DNA from: Microbulbifer elongatus
Lineage (GTDB): Bacteria > Pseudomonadota > Gammaproteobacteria > Pseudomonadales > Cellvibrionaceae
Assembly: GCF_021165935.1 (NCBI RefSeq)
Contig: NZ_CP088953.1
Coordinates: 2,651,501-2,715,500 of the forward strand
DNA: 64,000 nt
Reading direction: 5' to 3'
Shown here: piece after piece, positions 62,344 through 64,000 of the stretch
Layout of the letters: every line of letters begins with the position of its first letter
How positions within the stretch are numbered: position 1 is the first letter of the stretch
Notes under the pieces: model-generated
Databases searched by the model: none
The model's input: the letters and a program-made list of their open reading frames with translations, nothing else
What the model was told of the DNA's origin: nothing
Made by a program: the position numbers and the translations under genes

Positions 62344-63375
62344 ATGTCGCTTGAAGACTGGTTGAATAAACGCTGGTACCCGGCCACCGAGGGTGGTGGT
62401 GAGTGCGGTACCCAGCTGCCATTGCTGGCACCGCTGGAGGTTGCGTTTCGTCACGGCAGCCGCTGGCGCAAACAGCGCAATAAGCCGGCGCCACTGCCGG
62501 TACCGGTCATTGTGGTTGGCAATATCACCGTAGGTGGCGCGGGTAAGACCCCGCTGGTAGCCGAGCTTGGGCGCTGGCTGCTGGACCGCGGTTACCGACC
62601 GGGAATTATCAGCCGCGGCTACGGTGGTCGCGCCAAGCAGTACCCCTATGATGTCACCGCGCAATCCCACCCCCTCGAGTCCGGCGACGAGCCTCTGATG
62701 CTGCACCTGATGACCGGATTACCGGTAATGGTGTCGCCGAAGCGGGTAGAAGCCGCGCAAGCGCTGATCGCTCAGCACGGGTGCGACGTCATCCTTTCCG
62801 ACGACGGACTCCAGCACTACGGCCTGTGGCGCAGTATGGAAATCTGCGTCGTGGACGGGCATCGCGGGCTCGGCAACGGTCACCTGTTGCCCCGCGGACC
62901 GCTGCGGGAGTCCGTCGAGCGGTTGGCCAGTGTGGACATGGTGGTGGTCAACGGTGTCGCAGGAGAGCTGGCCAGGTCCCAGTGTGGTGACAACATCGAC
63001 TTCTCCATGCACCTGGAGCCGGCCCGCTGGCATCAATTCAACCTGGATCAGACCTCGACACTCAAGCTGGAGTCCGGCCCGGAAGTCGGCCCCTGCCACG
63101 GGGTCGCGGCCATCGGAAATCCCCAGCGTTTTTTCAACGCCCTGCGTGCAATCGGCTTTACCGTGATGGAGATGCCATTTCCTGATCACCACCAGTTCTG
63201 TGCTCAGGAGCTGCAGCTGGACGGCGTGACCCCGGTCATCATGACCATGAAAGACGCGGTCAAATGTCGCGACTTCTGGCAGACCCACTGGTGGGCAATG
63301 GAAGCACGCGCGCAGCTGCCCGATCTGTTCTATCAACGCATTCACCAACATCTCGAGAGTTTTGAGCCTGCATGA
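62344..63375 (+). CDS. lpxK: Tetraacyldisaccharide 4'-kinase LpxK
   Basis: 343 residues. P-loop [56 protein letters not shown] (catalytic DDGLQH) and [19 protein letters not shown]. Adds the 4'-phosphate to the lipid A disaccharide. 53 bases after msbA; its stop overlaps the kdsB start by ATGA. Confidence 0.95.
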   Translation: MSLEDWLNKRWYPATEGGGECGTQLPLLAPLEVAFRHGSRWRKQRNKPAPLPVPVIVVGNITVGGAGKTPLVAELGRWLLDRGYRPGIISRGYGGRAKQYPYDVTAQSHPLESGDEPLMLHLMTGLPVMVSPKRVEAAQALIAQHGCDVILSDDGLQHYGLWRSMEICVVDGHRGLGNGHLLPRGPLRESVERLASVDMVVVNGVAGELARSQCGDNIDFSMHLEPARWHQFNLDQTSTLKLESGPEVGPCHGVAAIGNPQRFFNALRAIGFTVMEMPFPDHHQFCAQELQLDGVTPVIMTMKDAVKCRDFWQTHWWAMEARAQLPDLFYQRIHQHLESFEPA

Positions 63376-64000
63376 GTACCTCCGGCGAACTGAGCTTTGA
63401 TGTCATCATTCCCGCCCGTTACGCCTCCAGCAGGCTACCGGGAAAGCCACTGGCAGAGATTGCCGGTAAAACCATGGTACAGCGGGTGTACGAGCGCGCC
63501 AGCGAGAGCGCCGCAGAACGGATAATCGTTGCCACGGATGACGAACGTGTGGCCGATGCGGTGGCGGCTTTTGGTGGCCAGGTGTGTATGACCCGCGGCG
63601 ATCACGCCTCTGGTACCGACCGTCTGCAGGAGGTCGCGGCCAAACTCGGCCTTGCGGAGGAGCGTATTCTGGTAAATGTTCAGGGGGATGAGCCGTTGAT
63701 CCCGCCAGCGGTGATCAACCAGGTGGCCGCCAATCTGGCTCAGAATACCGCTGCTGGTGTTGCCACCCTTGCGGAACCCATTGAATCCGTGGACGATTTC
63801 CTGAACCCCAATATCGTCAAGCTGGTATGTGAGGAAAATGGCCTGGCGCGTTACTTTTCCCGCGCCCCCATACCCTGGCCGCGGGATGCTTTTGCCCGCG
63901 ACCGAACTGTTCTGCCGGCCGGGGTGCACCCGCGCCGTCATATTGGCATCTATGCTTACCGGGCAGCCCTGTTAAATCTTTTTGTGGGCTGGCCAATGGC
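63372..64000 (+). CDS. kdsB: 3-deoxy-manno-octulosonate cytidylyltransferase KdsB (3' end outside window)
   Basis: The first 209 codons are present. [20 protein letters not shown] (CTP-binding loop), [29 protein letters not shown] and [11 protein letters not shown] are KdsB signatures. It activates KDO as CMP-KDO for the lipopolysaccharide inner core. The gene runs off the window end. Confidence 0.95.
   Translation, partial: MSTSGELSFDVIIPARYASSRLPGKPLAEIAGKTMVQRVYERASESAAERIIVATDDERVADAVAAFGGQVCMTRGDHASGTDRLQEVAAKLGLAEERILVNVQGDEPLIPPAVINQVAANLAQNTAAGVATLAEPIESVDDFLNPNIVKLVCEENGLARYFSRAPIPWPRDAFARDRTVLPAGVHPRRHIGIYAYRAALLNLFVGWPM

Noticed and set aside
1..64000. tRNA, rRNA, CRISPR arrays or complete insertion sequences
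   Set aside because: I looked for cloverleaf ends, regularly spaced repeats and transposase motifs and saw none; weak RNAs could be missed without a covariance search.

Overview
The window is typical Gram-negative gammaproteobacterial DNA. It carries lipid A/KDO genes (msbA, lpxK, kdsB), comEC, exbB/exbD, polB, dbpA, a porin, OmpW and a Csu-type chaperone-usher pilus. Gene content and protein style suggest a marine, Microbulbifer-like member of the Cellvibrionales. That placement is an inference from reading the proteins, not from a search.

Region 1 (1-9.6 kb) is an accessory island. It opens with the end of a UvrD-like helicase and a broken prpF remnant. A tight five-gene operon follows (1777-6869): a ThsB-like TIR protein, an Nmad2-domain protein, a TIR protein with a SLOG/STALD-like C-terminus, a MazG-like protein with an extra metal-site-like domain, and a uracil-DNA-glycosylase-like protein. 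It reads as a Thoeris-like antiphage module joined to nucleotide and DNA-base surveillance enzymes. Next come a frameshifted pseudogene and a CoiA-like gene, both inside a near-identical 24-nt direct repeat, and a decayed copy of a six-TM protein whose intact paralogue lies at 13.2 kb.

Region 2 (9.6-21.9 kb) mixes core genes and rearrangement scars: ompW, a haloalkane dehalogenase-like hydrolase divergent from a CGNR regulator with palindromic operators, polB with a LexA box, a candidate membrane toxin and immunity pair, and LysR/YeiH. A deleted M14 peptidase copy and a 3-block polB remnant flank the toxin pair. The polB remnant now encodes the last residues of the LysR protein.

Region 3 (21.9-28.2 kb) holds a four-gene Csu-type pilus operon, then a small membrane protein, a GNAT acetyltransferase and a DTW-domain tRNA-modifying enzyme.

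Region 4 (28.2-47.6 kb, all on the minus strand) is the highlight: a biosynthetic cluster built around clear homologues of Pseudomonas PqsA, PqsB, PqsC, PqsD and PqsE, plus a PqsH-like monooxygenase. Interleaved are an ACP, a ketosynthase with its Gln-type chain-length-factor partner, a ketoreductase, a FabZ-like dehydratase, an AurF-like diiron oxygenase, a flavodoxin, a CrtI-like FAD oxidoreductase, an SCP2 protein and an MMPL/LolA-like/outer-membrane export set. I infer a 4-quinolone-type product whose side chain is made by a dedicated type II PKS/FAS-like system and whose aniline nitrogen may be oxidised by the diiron enzyme.

Region 5 (47.8-64 kb) is mostly core: dbpA, a small outer-membrane protein, an OsmC-YcaO fusion, an M16 lipoprotein peptidase, a porin, then comEC, exbB, exbD, msbA, lpxK and kdsB (cut by the window end). 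I saw no tRNA, rRNA or CRISPR array.
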